Source: an uncultured Lachnospiraceae bacterium (GTDB lineage: Bacteria > Bacillota > Clostridia > Lachnospirales > Lachnospiraceae). Taken from it: DNA of 64,000 nucleotides. This document shows, piece after piece, positions 44,115 through 52,830 of this stretch. A program made the translations under genes and the position numbers. The notes beneath the pieces are model-generated. The model had not been told where the DNA came from. It saw nothing but the letters and a program-made list of their open reading frames with translations, and searched no databases. Position 1 is the stretch's first letter. Each line of letters opens with the position of its first letter. Location: NCBI GenBank assembly GCA_944384125.1, contig CALWSF010000011.1:1-64000 (forward strand), read 5' to 3'.

Positions 44115-45476
44115 ATGAAGAAATCCTATGAGATGGATATGTGCAGCGGGCCGATACTGGGGAAGGTTTTATCCTATTCGCTCCCGCTGATGCTTTCCGG
44201 TGTACTCCAGCTTTTGTTCAATGCGGCAGATGTGATTGTTGTGGGACGTTTTGCCGGAAGCCAGTCGCTGGCCGCTGTGGGCTCCACGTCATCACTTATC
44301 AACCTTCTTATCAATGTATTTATTGGTCTTTCCATCGGAGCGAATGTTCTGGTAGCCCGCTACTACGGTGCAAAAAATGACAAGGACATGAGCGAAACCA
44401 TACATACGGCCATTGCAGTGAGCCTGACAAGCGGAATTTTCCTTGTTTTTCTGGGGCTTTTTACCTCCCGCTTCTGGCTTGAGCTCATGGGGACGCCGGA
44501 TGATGTAATTAATAAATCTGTTCTCTATATGCGCATTTATTTTCTGGGAATGCCCGCGGCCATGGCCTATAACTTCGGCAGTGCCATACTCCGTGCGATA
44601 GGAGATACAAGGCGTCCTCTGTACTTTCTGTCGATTGCCGGAATTGTAAATGTCTGCCTTAACCTTATATTTGTGATTCAGTTTAATATGGACGTGGCCG
44701 GAGTTGCGCTTGCAACTTCAATATCTCAGTGTATTTCCGCAACACTGGTGCTGAGATGCCTTACACGTTCTGACGGAGCGCTCCGTCTGTACTGGTCGAA
44801 ACTCAGAATTAATAAGAGGAAACTTCTGCTGATCCTGAAGGTGGGCCTTCCGGCCGGAGTTCAGGGAGCAATTTTTGCGGTATCCAATGTTCTGATTCAG
44901 TCTTCTGTCAACTCGTTTGGTTCCATCGCCATGGCGGGAAACACGGCTTCACAGAATATTGAGGGATTCGTCTATACTTCCATGAATGCCCTGTATCAGA
45001 CTAATTTAAGCTTTACAAGCCAGAATGTGGGAGCGAGAAAATACACGAGGATTAAAAAGATTCTCCTGACCTGTCAGGGGACAGTTATTGTCGTCGGCCT
45101 CTGTCTGGGATTTGCGGCATATTTAAGCGGAGACTATCTGCTCAGGATTTATTCCTCTGATCCGGAAGTGATTTCTTACGGAATGCTGCGTATGTCGACA
45201 ATCTGCACTACCTATTTTCTGTGCGGCGTCATGGATACGATGGTAGGAAGCCTGCGCGGACTTGGATATTCAATGCTGCCGACCATAGTGTCTCTGACAG
45301 GAGCCTGTGGTCTGCGGGTTATCTGGATATTTACTGTTTTTGCCCTGGACAGAACGCTGTTTATTCTTTATCTGTCCTACCCGATTTCCTGGGCTGTTAC
45401 TGCGGCTGTTCATATTGTATGTTTTATTATAGCTACAAGAAAGCTCCCCAAACAGGACGGAATGGTAATGGCCTGA
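44115..45476 (+). CDS. MATE-family efflux transporter
   Basis: 453 residues with twelve predicted membrane helices in two related halves. Family features: GPILGKVLSYSLPLMLSGVLQLLFNAADVIVVGRFAG at the start (each piece conserved), YYGAKNDKDM, GSAILRAIGDTRRPLYF, and the second-half mirror NTASQNIEGF, FTSQNVGARKYTRIK. Members export drugs or metabolites with Na+ or H+. The substrate is unknown. It is followed by a shared bidirectional terminator. RBS before the ATG is modest (GAGAAG). Confidence 0.93.
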   Translation: MKKSYEMDMCSGPILGKVLSYSLPLMLSGVLQLLFNAADVIVVGRFAGSQSLAAVGSTSSLINLLINVFIGLSIGANVLVARYYGAKNDKDMSETIHTAIAVSLTSGIFLVFLGLFTSRFWLELMGTPDDVINKSVLYMRIYFLGMPAAMAYNFGSAILRAIGDTRRPLYFLSIAGIVNVCLNLIFVIQFNMDVAGVALATSISQCISATLVLRCLTRSDGALRLYWSKLRINKRKLLLILKVGLPAGVQGAIFAVSNVLIQSSVNSFGSIAMAGNTASQNIEGFVYTSMNALYQTNLSFTSQNVGARKYTRIKKILLTCQGTVIVVGLCLGFAAYLSGDYLLRIYSSDPEVISYGMLRMSTICTTYFLCGVMDTMVGSLRGLGYSMLPTIVSLTGACGLRVIWIFTVFALDRTLFILYLSYPISWAVTAAVHIVCFIIATRKLPKQDGMVMA

Positions 45477-45520
45477 TCAGGATAATATCAGCTGAGTGCG
45501 CTGTCAGGAAAAATATCAAA

Positions 45521-45557
45521 AATCCCCCTTTCCCGAAGACCGGGAGAGGGGGATTTT
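45521..45557. terminator. Bidirectional intrinsic terminator
   Basis: AATCCCCCTTTCCCG (45521-45535) pairs with CGGGAGAGGGGGATT (45541-45555), 15 bp with one G-U pair and a 5-nt loop. T tracts follow on both strands. It separates the MATE gene from the convergent phospholipid operon. Confidence 0.88.
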
Positions 45558-45575
45558 CTGAAATAAAAGGGCGGC

Positions 45576-46247
45576 TTATCTGATAAGGCTGTACAGGAAG
45601 GATATGAAAGAGGAGTAATATCTCCGGATTTCCGGAAAACCGGACAGAAAATAGCATGCCTCGGCAATCAGAATGCCCGCGATGACATCGGGGATCACAT
45701 GCTGCTTTACGGTCAGGGTTGAAATACAGACGGCAAGAGCGGCTGTCAATGAGAAACAGCGGTATATAAAAGGAAGTTCGCTTCTTTTTCTGACGCCTGT
45801 CCAGCAGAGCCAGCTGACAAGACAGTGAATGGAAGGAAAAAGATTGTCAGCGGCATCCATCCGGTAGATAAACCGTACGAGAGTTTCCCAGATATTGCTG
45901 CCTGTGATTTCAGGCCGGATGTTTGTAGTGGGAATAAGCAGAAAGAAAATAAAACATATTCCCTTTGCCATGATATCTGCACAGAAGAAACGATCACGTT
46001 CCGGTTTGGGCTGTGCCGCACACAGACAGTAATTTATGATCCAGAAGGCATAGCATCCCAGATAGATGGAAACTGTCCAGGGAACAAACGGAATACGTGT
46101 ATCGATGGGCGTTGTCATGTTAAAGTGATGCCATGTCTCTGCGATCCGCCTTGCGCCTGAATATACACTCTGGTTCCAGATGAAAGCAAAAAGAAGTATG
46201 AGAATATTTTCAGTATTGTTTCGTATCTTTTCTCCAAGGTATTTCAT
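45576..46247 (-). CDS. PAP2-like membrane phosphatase/phosphotransferase
   Basis: About 223 residues from the ATG at 46247; a GTG 90 bp upstream lies within psd and has no good site. Five or six membrane helices. The PAP2 motifs are partly present: NLFPSIHCLVSW (Pro-Ser-x-His) and TLTVKQHVIPDVIAGI (His-x-x-x-Asp). The first, Lys-x6-Arg-Pro, is not clear (TTNIRPEITGS may stand in). This resembles the PAP2_3/inositolphosphotransferase group. It is last in the VTT-pssA-psd operon, so a lipid phosphate substrate is likely; exact reaction unknown. Confidence 0.75.
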   Translation of the reverse strand: MKYLGEKIRNNTENILILLFAFIWNQSVYSGARRIAETWHHFNMTTPIDTRIPFVPWTVSIYLGCYAFWIINYCLCAAQPKPERDRFFCADIMAKGICFIFFLLIPTTNIRPEITGSNIWETLVRFIYRMDAADNLFPSIHCLVSWLCWTGVRKRSELPFIYRCFSLTAALAVCISTLTVKQHVIPDVIAGILIAEACYFLSGFPEIRRYYSSFISFLYSLIR

Positions 46248-46281
46248 AAGTATAAGCTCACATGGTTTTCCGGCAGATGTG

Positions 46282-47109
46282 TCAGACGTTTTTTCCGGCA
46301 GTTCCAATCCATTCGCCCTGCGTAACGCGGATTTCACTGCCGTCCGAAAGTTTTTCGTGCAGCTCGGGCCTGATTTTTATGCTTCCGTCTTTAAACAGCA
46401 GAACAATAGTTGACCCTGCCAGTTCAAAATGTCCTTTTTCATGCCCCTTGTAAAATCTTTCATTTTCCTTTTCATTGACGATGCCCCCGACAATCAGAGC
46501 GCCGATTTCACATTGAATGACGGGGCCGAAATGCTCTGTCTCAAGAAGACACCAGGATCTGCGGTTCAGAGTGTAAACAGGGTATTTTTCACAGGCAATG
46601 GGCTGAACACTGTGAAGCATACCCGGGATATAGTGGTTTTTTCCCTGAAATCCATCGTCTATGTAGCAGTAGTGGTGGTAATCGGAAGCACAGAGACGAA
46701 ATATCAGACAGATGCCGTTCTGATAGGTTTGTGCCAGGGCTTCATCCTGCAGAAAATCGCGGACCCGGTAGAAAGAATTTTTTATGGAAAAACAGCTGTC
46801 CGGATTAATCCGGAATTCGCTCAGCCAGCCATCACAGGGGCTTATAAGATGATCCGGCGTCATATCGATACGCACAGATTCTCTGGTTCGCGTAAAAAGC
46901 TCTCCGAACGATCGGAAACCATTTTTTTCTTCACGAGTTACTGTAATATTATTATGTTTTATATACCATTCTGCCAGCGGTTTTGACCAGGAAGAACAAA
47001 GAAAACGAACCGCTATGAGATCCAGGCGAAGCTTCATGAATATTTTAAGAAGGAATCGGCCTGCAATGGTCCCGTAGAAAAAGCGGACGGACCGGGAAGT
47101 GTTTTTCAT
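46282..47109 (-). CDS. psd: Phosphatidylserine decarboxylase proenzyme
   Basis: 275 residues. It makes phosphatidylethanolamine from phosphatidylserine at the membrane. The self-cleavage site is the FELAGSTIVLLF near residue 232, where Ser becomes the pyruvoyl group (family LGST/GGST). Other conserved parts: FRSFGELFTRTRE, SPCDGWLSEF, FRLCASDYHHYCY and the GHFE motif. The sequence is closer to the clostridial form. Its ATG overlaps the pssA stop by 4 bp (ATGA), so the two are translationally coupled. Confidence 0.93.
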   Translation of the reverse strand: MKNTSRSVRFFYGTIAGRFLLKIFMKLRLDLIAVRFLCSSWSKPLAEWYIKHNNITVTREEKNGFRSFGELFTRTRESVRIDMTPDHLISPCDGWLSEFRINPDSCFSIKNSFYRVRDFLQDEALAQTYQNGICLIFRLCASDYHHYCYIDDGFQGKNHYIPGMLHSVQPIACEKYPVYTLNRRSWCLLETEHFGPVIQCEIGALIVGGIVNEKENERFYKGHEKGHFELAGSTIVLLFKDGSIKIRPELHEKLSDGSEIRVTQGEWIGTAGKNV

Positions 47110-47726
47110 ACAGTTACTCCAATCATTACAATGATAAATCCTGCCGCTCCGGATATCAGCAGTGCGATTTTGCCGATGCGCCCCGGTTTCTTCAGATGAA
47201 ACGGTGCGAGAAAAGCGGCGGAAATGAGCAGAAGAACCCAGGGAAGAGTTTTGCTGACGGAAAGATTCAGAAGCTGTCCGGCACCTATTAAAGGAGGAAG
47301 AATCAGAGCCGCCGATGTGACGGGAAGTCCCAGATAGGTTTTGCGCCCTTCAGTCTCATTCTGCTGCCGTTCTTCCTCATCCACATTGAACCATGCAAGG
47401 CGGATCAGAGTACACAGAAGGTACGCCGCGGAAACCATAACATGAATAAATTTTCCGGACGTACAGTAAAATATAATCAATGCCGGCAGCACTCCGAAGC
47501 ACACCAGATCGCTCAGAGAGTCAATCTGAATTCCGAAGCTTTTTTCCTGTCTGGTCCGTTCCATGGTGGAAGCGATTTTTCCGTCAAACATATCGCAGAC
47601 GCCGGAAATCATCAGACACAGCAGAGCCATTTTCAGGTTTTCATTCCATATGCATATAATTCCCGCAAAACCGGAAAGAGTTCCGAGATATGTGAGAATA
47701 ACGGTATAGTTGTAATAGCCAATCAT
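47106..47726 (-). CDS. pssA: CDP-diacylglycerol-serine O-phosphatidyltransferase
   Basis: 206 residues from the ATG with AGGAGG 6 nt upstream; the frame continues upstream within the VTT gene but without signal. The CDP-alcohol phosphatidyltransferase motif is VCDMFDGKIASTMERTRQEK followed by GIQIDSLSDLVCFG (DG..A..8..G...D...D pattern). Several membrane helices. It makes phosphatidylserine from CDP-diacylglycerol and serine, feeding Psd. The start is 14 bp after the VTT gene. Confidence 0.93.
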   Translation of the reverse strand: MIGYYNYTVILTYLGTLSGFAGIICIWNENLKMALLCLMISGVCDMFDGKIASTMERTRQEKSFGIQIDSLSDLVCFGVLPALIIFYCTSGKFIHVMVSAAYLLCTLIRLAWFNVDEEERQQNETEGRKTYLGLPVTSAALILPPLIGAGQLLNLSVSKTLPWVLLLISAAFLAPFHLKKPGRIGKIALLISGAAGFIIVMIGVTV

Positions 47727-47740
47727 TTTTTCCTCCTGTT

Positions 47741-48322
47741 TTAATGAAGAAAATGTGAGAAAAAGATACTGTAAAATAAAATGCACCATGGTTTTCCAAG
47801 GATGATAATCGCAGTGAATTTTCCGGGGGACATATTGATAAGACCGGAAAAATAACACAGAAAGTCATCTGGCGCCAGGGGGAGCAGAATGGAAAGAAAG
47901 AGGGCGGCCGGATAGCTTTTGCTCCGGTTTATCCGCTCTATAAAGGGCTCATATTTTTTTATGGACACCATTTTGCTGACAAGCCGGATACCGAAATGTT
48001 TTGCCAGCCAGTATGCCGCAATGGAGCCAAGACTGATTCCGATATAATTTATCCAGAATCCGCCGGCGGCGCCGAATAAAGCTGCTCCTGCGATGCATCC
48101 CGTAAACCCGGGCAGGACGGGCAGAATTACCTGAAACACCTGAATGAGCAGAAGAATTAGAGGTCCCCAGATTCCGAAGGAAGACACATAGGCCCGAAGG
48201 GAGTCGGCGGAATGGAAGTGACCGCCGAGCCATCCTTTCATTAAGATAAATACTGATACTGCCATCAGAGCTGACAGACACAGAACCGCTGCTGCTCTGA
48301 TGATTTTTTCTCCTGATTTCAT
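47741..48322 (-). CDS. VTT-domain membrane protein (TVP38/TMEM64, DedA-like)
   Basis: 193 residues with about five hydrophobic segments. It has the VTT/SNARE-associated domain: VFQVILPVLPGFTGCIAGAALFG, then INYIGISLGSIAAYWLAKHFG and the LPLAPDDFLCYFSGL motif with acidic residues in a re-entrant region. Recent work links DedA/VTT proteins to lipid scrambling and carrier-lipid recycling. As first gene of an operon for phosphatidylethanolamine synthesis, a part in moving phospholipid or its precursors across the membrane is a reasonable guess. RBS AAGGAGG, 8-nt spacing. Confidence 0.88.
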   Translation of the reverse strand: MKSGEKIIRAAAVLCLSALMAVSVFILMKGWLGGHFHSADSLRAYVSSFGIWGPLILLLIQVFQVILPVLPGFTGCIAGAALFGAAGGFWINYIGISLGSIAAYWLAKHFGIRLVSKMVSIKKYEPFIERINRSKSYPAALFLSILLPLAPDDFLCYFSGLINMSPGKFTAIIILGKPWCILFYSIFFSHFLH

Positions 48323-48484
48323 GGCATTCCTCCTTGCTTTATAAAATTCAGTATAGAAGGCAAATCTGAAATTTTACTCTTGATCTTTCTGAAGAATTCT
48401 GAAATCCACAGTCATTAAAAGAGGTAAAATCCCTGTCAGCTCCAGGCGGCGCAGGAGGCAAAAAACTTTGTCAAGAAAAAATAC

Positions 48485-48513
48485 TTGACACCCGGATGAT
48501 TATCGTGTATGAT
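48485..48513 (+). promoter_or_regulatory. Consensus sigma-A promoter of ylxM
   Basis: A perfect TTGACA (48485-48490), 17-bp spacer and TATGAT (48508-48513). The expected start of transcription is at about 48520, only a few nucleotides before the ylxM start codon. Confidence 0.85.
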
Positions 48514-48523
48514 AGCTCAGGTG

Positions 48524-48871
48524 ATGGAAATGGAAAAGATTGTAGAGCAGGGGCTTTTATATGATTTTTACGGGGAGCTTCTGACGGAGCACCAGAAAAA
48601 CATTTATGAGGATGTGGTGTACGGCGATCTTTCACTCAGCGAGATTGCGGCTGAGCAGGGGATAAGCCGGCAGGGTGTTCACGATCTGATTAAGCGCTGT
48701 GACCGTATTCTGAGCGAATATGAGAGCAAGCTCGGGCTTGTTGACAAGTTTCTCAGAACAAAAAAGATGGTAAAGGAAATTCACGATCTGACGGAAGAGT
48801 TTGAGCGGACTGAGGACAGAACGCTGATTGAGAAGATCAGAACAATTTCCGATGACATAATCGGGCTTTGA
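48524..48871 (+). CDS. ylxM: UPF0122 family protein YlxM (SRP-associated HTH)
   Basis: 115 residues. It has a sigma-region-4-like helix-turn-helix (LTEHQKNIYEDVVYGDLSLS, EIAAEQGISRQGVHDLIKR) and is found directly before ffh, as here (23-bp gap). YlxM is reported to modulate SRP GTPase activity in some Gram-positives. The ATG at 48509 is within the -10 box of a consensus promoter and cannot be used by that transcript; the ATG at 48524 follows the predicted start site by about 4 nt, so the mRNA is probably leaderless. No Shine-Dalgarno sequence is seen. Confidence 0.9.
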   Translation: MEMEKIVEQGLLYDFYGELLTEHQKNIYEDVVYGDLSLSEIAAEQGISRQGVHDLIKRCDRILSEYESKLGLVDKFLRTKKMVKEIHDLTEEFERTEDRTLIEKIRTISDDIIGL

Positions 48872-48894
48872 TGAATGCAGGAGGATGTTTTTGA

Positions 48895-50250
48895 ATGGCT
48901 TTTGAAAGCTTGGCAGACAAACTGCAGAATGTTTTTAAAAACCTGACGGGAAAGGGCCGGCTGACGGAGAATGACGTAAAGGCGGGACTTAAGGAAGTCA
49001 AGATGGCTCTGCTTGAAGCGGATGTAAGCTTCAAGGTTGTTAAGCAGTTTATAAACTCTGTTCAGGAAAGAGCAGTCGGGACAGACGTGCTTAATGGTCT
49101 CAATCCGGGACAGATGGTTATAAAGATTGTCAATGAAGAGCTTGTGAAGCTTATGGGCTCTGAGATGACTGAGATTGCGCTAAAACCGGGCAATGCCATT
49201 ACCGTTATTATGATGGCAGGTCTCCAGGGAGCCGGTAAGACGACGACGACAGCAAAGATTGCCGGAAAGCTGAAGGCAAAGGGGAAAAATCCTCTGCTGG
49301 CAGCCTGCGACATCTATCGCCCTGCGGCGATCGAGCAGCTCCAGAAAAACGGAGAAAAACAGGGCGTTCCTGTTTTTTCCATGGGAACGAACCACAGACC
49401 GGTGGACATTGCGAAGGCGGCGGTTGAGCATGCTGCGAAGAACGGTCAGAATGTGGTTATTCTCGATACGGCCGGACGTCTTCACATTGATGAGGACATG
49501 ATGAATGAGCTCGTTGAGATCAAGGAGAATGTGGATGTGTTCCAGACCATTCTCGTGGTCGATGCGATGACCGGTCAGGATGCAGTCAATGTGGCCAGTA
49601 TGTTTAACGACAAAATCGGCATTGACGGAGTGGTTCTCACAAAGCTGGACGGCGATACAAGAGGCGGAGCCGCGCTGTCTATCAAGGCGGTTACCGGAAA
49701 GCCGATTCTCTATGTGGGTATGGGAGAAAAGCTTTCAGATCTGGAGCTTTTTTACCCGGATCGCATGGCATCGCGCATCCTCGGTATGGGCGATGTGCTT
49801 TCCATCATTGACAAGGCAGCAGCCGTTATTGATGAAGAGAAGGCAAAAGAACTTGGCCGGAAACTCAAGAAGGCTGAGTTTGATTATAATGATTTCCTTG
49901 AGCAGATGAATCAGATAAAGAAAATGGGCGGAATGGCCAGCATTCTGAGCATGATGCCCGGCATGGGGCAGCTCAAGGGGCTTGATATGGATGAGAATGA
50001 AAAGACCATGCGGCGCGTGGAGGCGATTATTCTTTCCATGACAGAGCAGGAGCGCAGAAACCCGGATCTTATGAATCCTTCCCGGAAAAAAAGAATTGCG
50101 AAGGGCGCGGGCGTCGATATCGCGGAGGTAAACCGCCTGGTAAAACAGTTCGGCGATATGAAGAAGCTGATGAAGCAGTTCCCGGGGATGATGGGAGGCA
50201 AGCGAAAGGGTCTGGGCGGCATGTTCGGAAAGATGAAGATGCCGTTCTGA
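48895..50250 (+). CDS. ffh: Signal recognition particle protein Ffh
   Basis: 451 residues. N domain, then G domain with G1 AGLQGAGKTTTTAKIAGKL near 105, DTAGRLHIDEDMMNE near 190 and TKLDGDTRGGAALS near 247; the Met-rich M domain follows from about 300 (KKMGGMASILSMMPGMG, MKQFPGMMGG). It binds 4.5S RNA and nascent signal sequences and docks to FtsY. The SRP RNA gene is not in this window. RBS GCAGGAGG. Confidence 0.97.
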   Translation: MAFESLADKLQNVFKNLTGKGRLTENDVKAGLKEVKMALLEADVSFKVVKQFINSVQERAVGTDVLNGLNPGQMVIKIVNEELVKLMGSEMTEIALKPGNAITVIMMAGLQGAGKTTTTAKIAGKLKAKGKNPLLAACDIYRPAAIEQLQKNGEKQGVPVFSMGTNHRPVDIAKAAVEHAAKNGQNVVILDTAGRLHIDEDMMNELVEIKENVDVFQTILVVDAMTGQDAVNVASMFNDKIGIDGVVLTKLDGDTRGGAALSIKAVTGKPILYVGMGEKLSDLELFYPDRMASRILGMGDVLSIIDKAAAVIDEEKAKELGRKLKKAEFDYNDFLEQMNQIKKMGGMASILSMMPGMGQLKGLDMDENEKTMRRVEAIILSMTEQERRNPDLMNPSRKKRIAKGAGVDIAEVNRLVKQFGDMKKLMKQFPGMMGGKRKGLGGMFGKMKMPF

Positions 50251-50359
50251 TAATGGAGATTTCCGGTGTCTTAAAAAGCGGCACGGGACAGACTGATTTG
50301 TTAGTATGATGCCCCTGGCATTATCTATATAAGTATTATCACGAGGAGGTGAAAAAACA

Positions 50360-50599
50360 ATGGTAAAGATGAGACTTAGAAGAATGGGTCAGAAAAAGGC
50401 TCCTTTCTATAGAATTGTTGTTGCAGATTCCAGATCCCCGAGAGACGGAAGATTCATCGAGGAGATCGGCTACTATGATCCGAATACGGAGCCGAGCACG
50501 ATCAAGATCAATGAGGAAGCTGCAAAGAAGTGGTTAGCAACAGGTGCTCAGCCGACCGATACAGTCGGCAAACTTTTAAAAATTGCCGGTATCCAGTAA
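50360..50599 (+). CDS. rpsP: 30S ribosomal protein S16
   Basis: 79 residues, normal. [20 protein letters not shown] and [16 protein letters not shown] are diagnostic. It follows ffh by 109 bp and starts after ACGAGGAGG. It opens the rpsP-khpA-rimM-trmD-rplS set, the classical ribosome maturation cluster. Confidence 0.97.
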   Translation: MVKMRLRRMGQKKAPFYRIVVADSRSPRDGRFIEEIGYYDPNTEPSTIKINEEAAKKWLATGAQPTDTVGKLLKIAGIQ

Positions 50600-50626
50600 G
50601 ACAGCTTAGCCTGTGAGGTGTATGGT

Positions 50627-50854
50627 ATGAAAGAATTAGTAGAAGTTATCGCAAAAGCACTGGTTGAGAACCCGGACGAAGTTGTCGTTACGGAATCGAT
50701 GAAGGATGACGAGCTTGTGATTGAGCTTAAGGTTGCCTCTTCCGATATGGGAAAGGTAATCGGAAAGCAGGGGCGTATTGCCAAGGCTATCCGCTCGGTT
50801 GTAAAGGCCGCCGCCTCCAGGGATGACAAAAAAGTAATTGTTGAGATTCAGTAA
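50627..50854 (+). CDS. khpA: KH-domain RNA-binding protein KhpA
   Basis: 75 residues from the ATG with GAGGTG 6 nt upstream; a GTG nine bases earlier is part of that site. A single KH domain with the GxxG loop in VIGKQGRIAKAIRSVVKAAA. In Gram-positives KhpA pairs with KhpB/Jag and influences cell division and sRNA binding. Position between rpsP and rimM is conserved. A weak terminator-like hairpin lies after it. Confidence 0.94.
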   Translation: MKELVEVIAKALVENPDEVVVTESMKDDELVIELKVASSDMGKVIGKQGRIAKAIRSVVKAAASRDDKKVIVEIQ

Positions 50855-50858
50855 AGGG

Positions 50859-50894
50859 AAAGCCGCCGGCCTGTGAGGGAGGACGGCTTTTCTT
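50859..50894 (+). terminator. Weak terminator or attenuator between khpA and rimM
   Basis: AAAGCCG (50859-50865) pairs with CGGCTTT (50884-50890), followed by TCTTTT. The stem is short and the gene order suggests partial read-through into rimM. Confidence 0.5.
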
Positions 50895-50926
50895 TTGCTT
50901 TTGATTTATCCGGACAGGAGAGAAAA

Positions 50927-51439
50927 ATGGAGCAATTTTTACGGGTTGGTGTTATCACGTCCTCCCATGGTCTTCGCGGGGAGGTAAAGGTGTTTCCCAC
51001 TACGGATGATGTGAACCGCTTTAAAAAACTTAAGGAAGCATATATCGATACGGGCAAGGAGAAGGTTCCGGTAACGGCTGAAAGCGCCCGTTTCTTTAAA
51101 AATATGGTAATCCTCAAATTCAGGGGAATTGACAGGATCGAGGACTGTGAATGTTTTAAGGGAAAAGATCTTCTCGTGACGCGGGACAAGGCAGTCCGTC
51201 TCGGTCCGGATGAGAACTTTATTGTGGATCTCATAGGCCTTCGCGTTGTGACGGATGCCGGAGAGGATTTCGGCACAGTAAAAGATATCCTCCAGACCGG
51301 AGCCAATGATGTCTATGTTATTGAGGGCCGGGACGGGAAAGAATATCTCTTTCCATCCACGAAGGAATGTATTCTGGATGTAAATCTGGAAAAACAGACG
51401 GTCACAGTGCATATTCTGGATGGACTTCTCGATCTGTAG
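50927..51439 (+). CDS. rimM: Ribosome maturation factor RimM
   Basis: 170 residues from the ATG with CAGGAGAG upstream. FLRVGVITSSHGLRGEVKVFPTT is the N-terminal RimM domain; the PRC-barrel follows with LIGLRVVTDAGEDFGTV and the YLFPSTKECILDVN end. It assists late 30S assembly by binding S19. trmD is 60 bp downstream, the conserved order. Confidence 0.96.
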   Translation: MEQFLRVGVITSSHGLRGEVKVFPTTDDVNRFKKLKEAYIDTGKEKVPVTAESARFFKNMVILKFRGIDRIEDCECFKGKDLLVTRDKAVRLGPDENFIVDLIGLRVVTDAGEDFGTVKDILQTGANDVYVIEGRDGKEYLFPSTKECILDVNLEKQTVTVHILDGLLDL

Positions 51440-51499
51440 AACAGACCATGCCAGATTCCCCTGCCGGAATATACGGCGGGGGAACAGAAGGGAGCTGCA

Positions 51500-52246
51500 A
51501 TGAATTTTCATATTCTGACCCTGTTTCCGGAGATGGTAATGGGGGGACTGAACACCAGTATAACCGGAAGAGCCATTGATAAAGGGCTGATTTCCGTTGA
51601 GGCCATTAATATACGGGATTATTCCCATGACAAACACCGTCATGTGGATGATTATCCTTACGGCGGAGGTGCCGGCATGGTTATGCAGCCCGGCCCTGTT
51701 TATGAAGCCTATGAAGCGCTGTGTGAAAAAACCGGGAAACGCCCCAGGGTTATTTATCTTACACCGCAGGGCAGAGTATTTAATCAGAAAATTGCCGAAG
51801 AGCTTTCCGGTGAAGAGGATCTGGTATTTCTCTGCGGTCATTATGAAGGAATTGACGAGCGGGTTCTGGAGCTCATTGTGACAGACTATCTCTCCATCGG
51901 CGATTACGTTCTGACCGGGGGAGAACTTCCGGCAATGGTTATGATAGACTGTATATCCCGCCTTGTCCCCGGTGTTCTGAACAATGATGTTTCTGCGGAA
52001 TTTGAGTCTTTTCATGACAATCTTCTGGAATATCCCCAGTATACCCGTCCTGAAAATTTTCGCGGACTTTCTGTTCCGGAGGTGCTTCTGTCCGGGCATC
52101 ATAAAAATATTGACACCTGGCGAAGGCAGAAATCGATTGAGCGTACTCTTGAGAGGCGCCCGGATCTGCTGCGGACAGCGGTTCTTGATAAAAAAGAAAA
52201 GAAGTATCTGGAATCGCTGCTGGAAGAAAAAGGACTGTCGCTTTAG
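51500..52246 (+). CDS. trmD: tRNA (guanine-N1-)-methyltransferase TrmD
   Basis: 248 residues. It methylates G37 of tRNAs using SAM. DDYPYGGGAGMVMQPGP and the trefoil-knot SAM site FLCGHYEGIDERV with YVLTGGELPAMVMID are intact, as is the C-terminal VPEVLLSGHHKNIDTWRR. RBS GAAGGGAG. Followed by a 210-bp gap with the rplS promoter and leader. Confidence 0.97.
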   Translation: MNFHILTLFPEMVMGGLNTSITGRAIDKGLISVEAINIRDYSHDKHRHVDDYPYGGGAGMVMQPGPVYEAYEALCEKTGKRPRVIYLTPQGRVFNQKIAEELSGEEDLVFLCGHYEGIDERVLELIVTDYLSIGDYVLTGGELPAMVMIDCISRLVPGVLNNDVSAEFESFHDNLLEYPQYTRPENFRGLSVPEVLLSGHHKNIDTWRRQKSIERTLERRPDLLRTAVLDKKEKKYLESLLEEKGLSL

Positions 52247-52349
52247 AATGGCGGATTTTCCGGGGTATGCGGATCTGTGCCGCGGGGTATAATAGTATAA
52301 ATATCTTTATGAGACAGTTTTTAAAAGTGTTTTAATTGTCAAAAACTGC

Positions 52350-52378
52350 TTGAAAAAAAGAGAATAATATGGTATCAT
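52350..52378 (+). promoter_or_regulatory. Sigma-A promoter of rplS
   Basis: TTGAAA (52350-52355), 17-bp spacer, TATCAT (52373-52378). It gives rplS an independent transcript with a leader of about 75 nt. Confidence 0.72.
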
Positions 52379-52385
52379 GTTAACC

Positions 52386-52457
52386 TGTGAAATAAAGAGA
52401 TGTTCCGCTGTTACGTGATTGTATTAAGAGCATCAAAGATTTTAAAGGAGGTTCACA
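52386..52457 (+). promoter_or_regulatory. Candidate ribosomal protein L19 leader
   Basis: The untranslated region before rplS holds GATGTT (52398-52403) able to pair with AGCATC (52431-52436), enclosing TCCGCTGTTACGTG. Position and sequence resemble the L19 leader motif found before rplS in Firmicutes, thought to bind L19 for autoregulation. I cannot score the match. Confidence 0.5.
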
Positions 52458-52460
52458 GTG

Positions 52461-52808
52461 ATGAACGAGATTATTAAGAATATTGAGGCTGCACAGTTAA
52501 AGGAGACAGTACCCAGCTTCAACGTGGGAGATACGGTTCGCGTATCCGCTAAGATCAAAGAGGGAAACCGTGAGAGAATCCAGGTATTTGAGGGTACAGT
52601 TATCAAGAGACAGAACGGCGGCGTAAGAGAGACCTTTACTGTAAGAAAGAATTCCAACGGCGTAGGCGTTGAGAAGACATGGCCGCTTCATTCTCCGACA
52701 GTTGAGAACATCGAAGTTGTCAGAAAAGGTAAAGTAAGAAGAGCGAAACTGAATTATCTGAGAGCTAGAGTAGGAAAGGCCGCTAAGGTTAAAGAATTAG
52801 TAAAATAA
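52461..52808 (+). CDS. rplS: 50S ribosomal protein L19
   Basis: 115 residues from ATG 52461 (a GTG directly before it is also possible), after [28 protein letters not shown] and [20 protein letters not shown] with basic [20 protein letters not shown] are L19 signatures. It sits at the 30S-50S interface. A strong terminator follows. Confidence 0.97.
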   Translation: MNEIIKNIEAAQLKETVPSFNVGDTVRVSAKIKEGNRERIQVFEGTVIKRQNGGVRETFTVRKNSNGVGVEKTWPLHSPTVENIEVVRKGKVRRAKLNYLRARVGKAAKVKELVK

Positions 52809-52830
52809 TCCTTGCGATAGGGGCTGTTGT

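Noticed and set aside
50939..52102. 387-codon minus-strand frame across rimM-trmD
   Set aside because: Antisense to two essential conserved genes and no recognisable motif.
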